Source of the DNA: Novosphingobium sp.
GTDB taxonomy: Bacteria > Pseudomonadota > Alphaproteobacteria > Sphingomonadales > Sphingomonadaceae
Length of the DNA: 5,848 nucleotides
Direction of reading: 5' to 3'
Assembly (NCBI GenBank): GCA_020853995.1
Contig: JADYXV010000047.1
Location: 1-5,848 of the forward strand
Position numbers and translations under genes: made by a program. Shown here piece by piece: positions 5,512 through 5,848 of this stretch. Within the stretch, counting starts at the first letter, position 1; each line of letters starts with the position of its first letter. Under the pieces are notes generated by a model. That model was not told the DNA's origin. It saw only the letters and a program-made list of their open reading frames with translations, and made no database searches.

Positions 5512-5848
5512 TCAGGCCTTTTCGGCAGCCTTGGCGCGTTCAATCGCTTCGATTGTGATGCGACGGGCATCGGCAGCGCCGCCCCATGTACCAACGCGAA
5601 CCCACTTGTCCTTTTCCAGGTCCTTATAGTGGGTAAAGAAGTGTTCGATCTGCCGCATCACGATTTCAGGCAGATCTTCACGTTCCTTCACGTCCGAATA
5701 ATACGGGAAGGTTGAGTCGACGGGAACGCAGACCAGCTTTTCATCGCCGCCATGCTCATCTTCAAGGTTCAGCACCGCAATGGGGCGGGCGCGGACCACC
5801 GAGCCTGCCAGAAACGGCGAACGCGCAATCACCAGCGCATCCAGCGGA
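5512..5848 (-). CDS. ppa: Inorganic pyrophosphatase, family I, C-terminal part (N-terminus beyond right edge)
   Basis: About 112 residues are visible on the minus strand, ending at the TGA complementary to 5512-5514; the frame stays open to the window edge. The visible part begins in the PLDALV segment, equivalent to the third aspartate of the family metal-binding motif D-x-D-P-x-D. It continues through the ARPIAVLNLEDEHGGDEKLVCVP block, which keeps the positions of E. coli D97, D102 and K104. HFFTHYKDLEKDKWVRVGTW follows, holding the tyrosine-lysine pair equivalent to Y141-K142. The enzyme hydrolyses pyrophosphate to two phosphates in the cytoplasm with magnesium, pulling biosynthetic reactions forward. 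A GTG at 5832-5830 is an internal valine, not the start, because conserved active-site residues lie upstream of it. It converges on pmbA and shares its bidirectional terminator. Confidence 0.96.
   Translation of the reverse strand, partial: PLDALVIARSPFLAGSVVRARPIAVLNLEDEHGGDEKLVCVPVDSTFPYYSDVKEREDLPEIVMRQIEHFFTHYKDLEKDKWVRVGTWGGAADARRITIEAIERAKAAEKA

Noticed and set aside
5830..5832. GTG as start codon of the pyrophosphatase gene
   Set aside because: The frame continues upstream through the PLDALV active-site segment to the window edge, so this codon is an internal valine.

Overview
The window reads as an ordinary, gene-dense chromosomal segment of a high-GC alphaproteobacterium. Codon usage, the style of RpoN, LptB and pyrophosphatase, and a small membrane protein of unrecognised family suggest Sphingomonadales (an Erythrobacter/Novosphingobium-like organism). 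That lineage call is inference from protein flavour, not from a search. There is no rRNA, tRNA, CRISPR array, insertion sequence or phage gene.

Layout, left to right. Positions 1-240 (+) hold the C-terminal end of a c-type multiheme cytochrome-like protein with two CxxCH motifs. After 17 bases comes a calcineurin-like metallophosphoesterase (258-1109, +), probably in the same operon. It converges, with only 6 bases between stop codons, on a leftward pair: lptB (3427 to 2651), the ATPase of the lipopolysaccharide transporter, followed by rpoN (2624 to 1116), sigma-54. An 8-G run sits just upstream of the rpoN start. The usual upstream partners lptC and lptA are not adjacent. The hpf and ptsN genes that often follow rpoN are absent.

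A divergent intergenic region (3428-3631) separates lptB from a rightward gene for a 127-residue membrane protein of unknown function (3632-4015). It is the most signal-rich noncoding stretch here. It holds a correctly spaced -24/-12 (sigma-54-type) promoter match, a 7-bp inverted repeat containing a near-consensus CtrA-type TTAR-N7-TTAA box, a weak sigma-70-type -35/-10 pair, and a perfect 15-bp palindrome at the expected transcription start. A sigma-54-like promoter beside rpoN itself is the main lead.

Next is a rightward TldE/PmbA family gene (4100-5446). A strong bidirectional intrinsic terminator (5454-5493) separates it from the convergent C-terminal part of inorganic pyrophosphatase (5848 to 5512), which runs off the right edge.

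Functionally this is envelope biogenesis (LptB), global transcription control (RpoN), peptide processing (TldE/PmbA) and phosphate/nucleotide hydrolysis (metallophosphoesterase, PPase). No clearly new multi-gene system is visible. The open points are the unknown membrane protein with its layered promoter region, and the truncated cytochrome.
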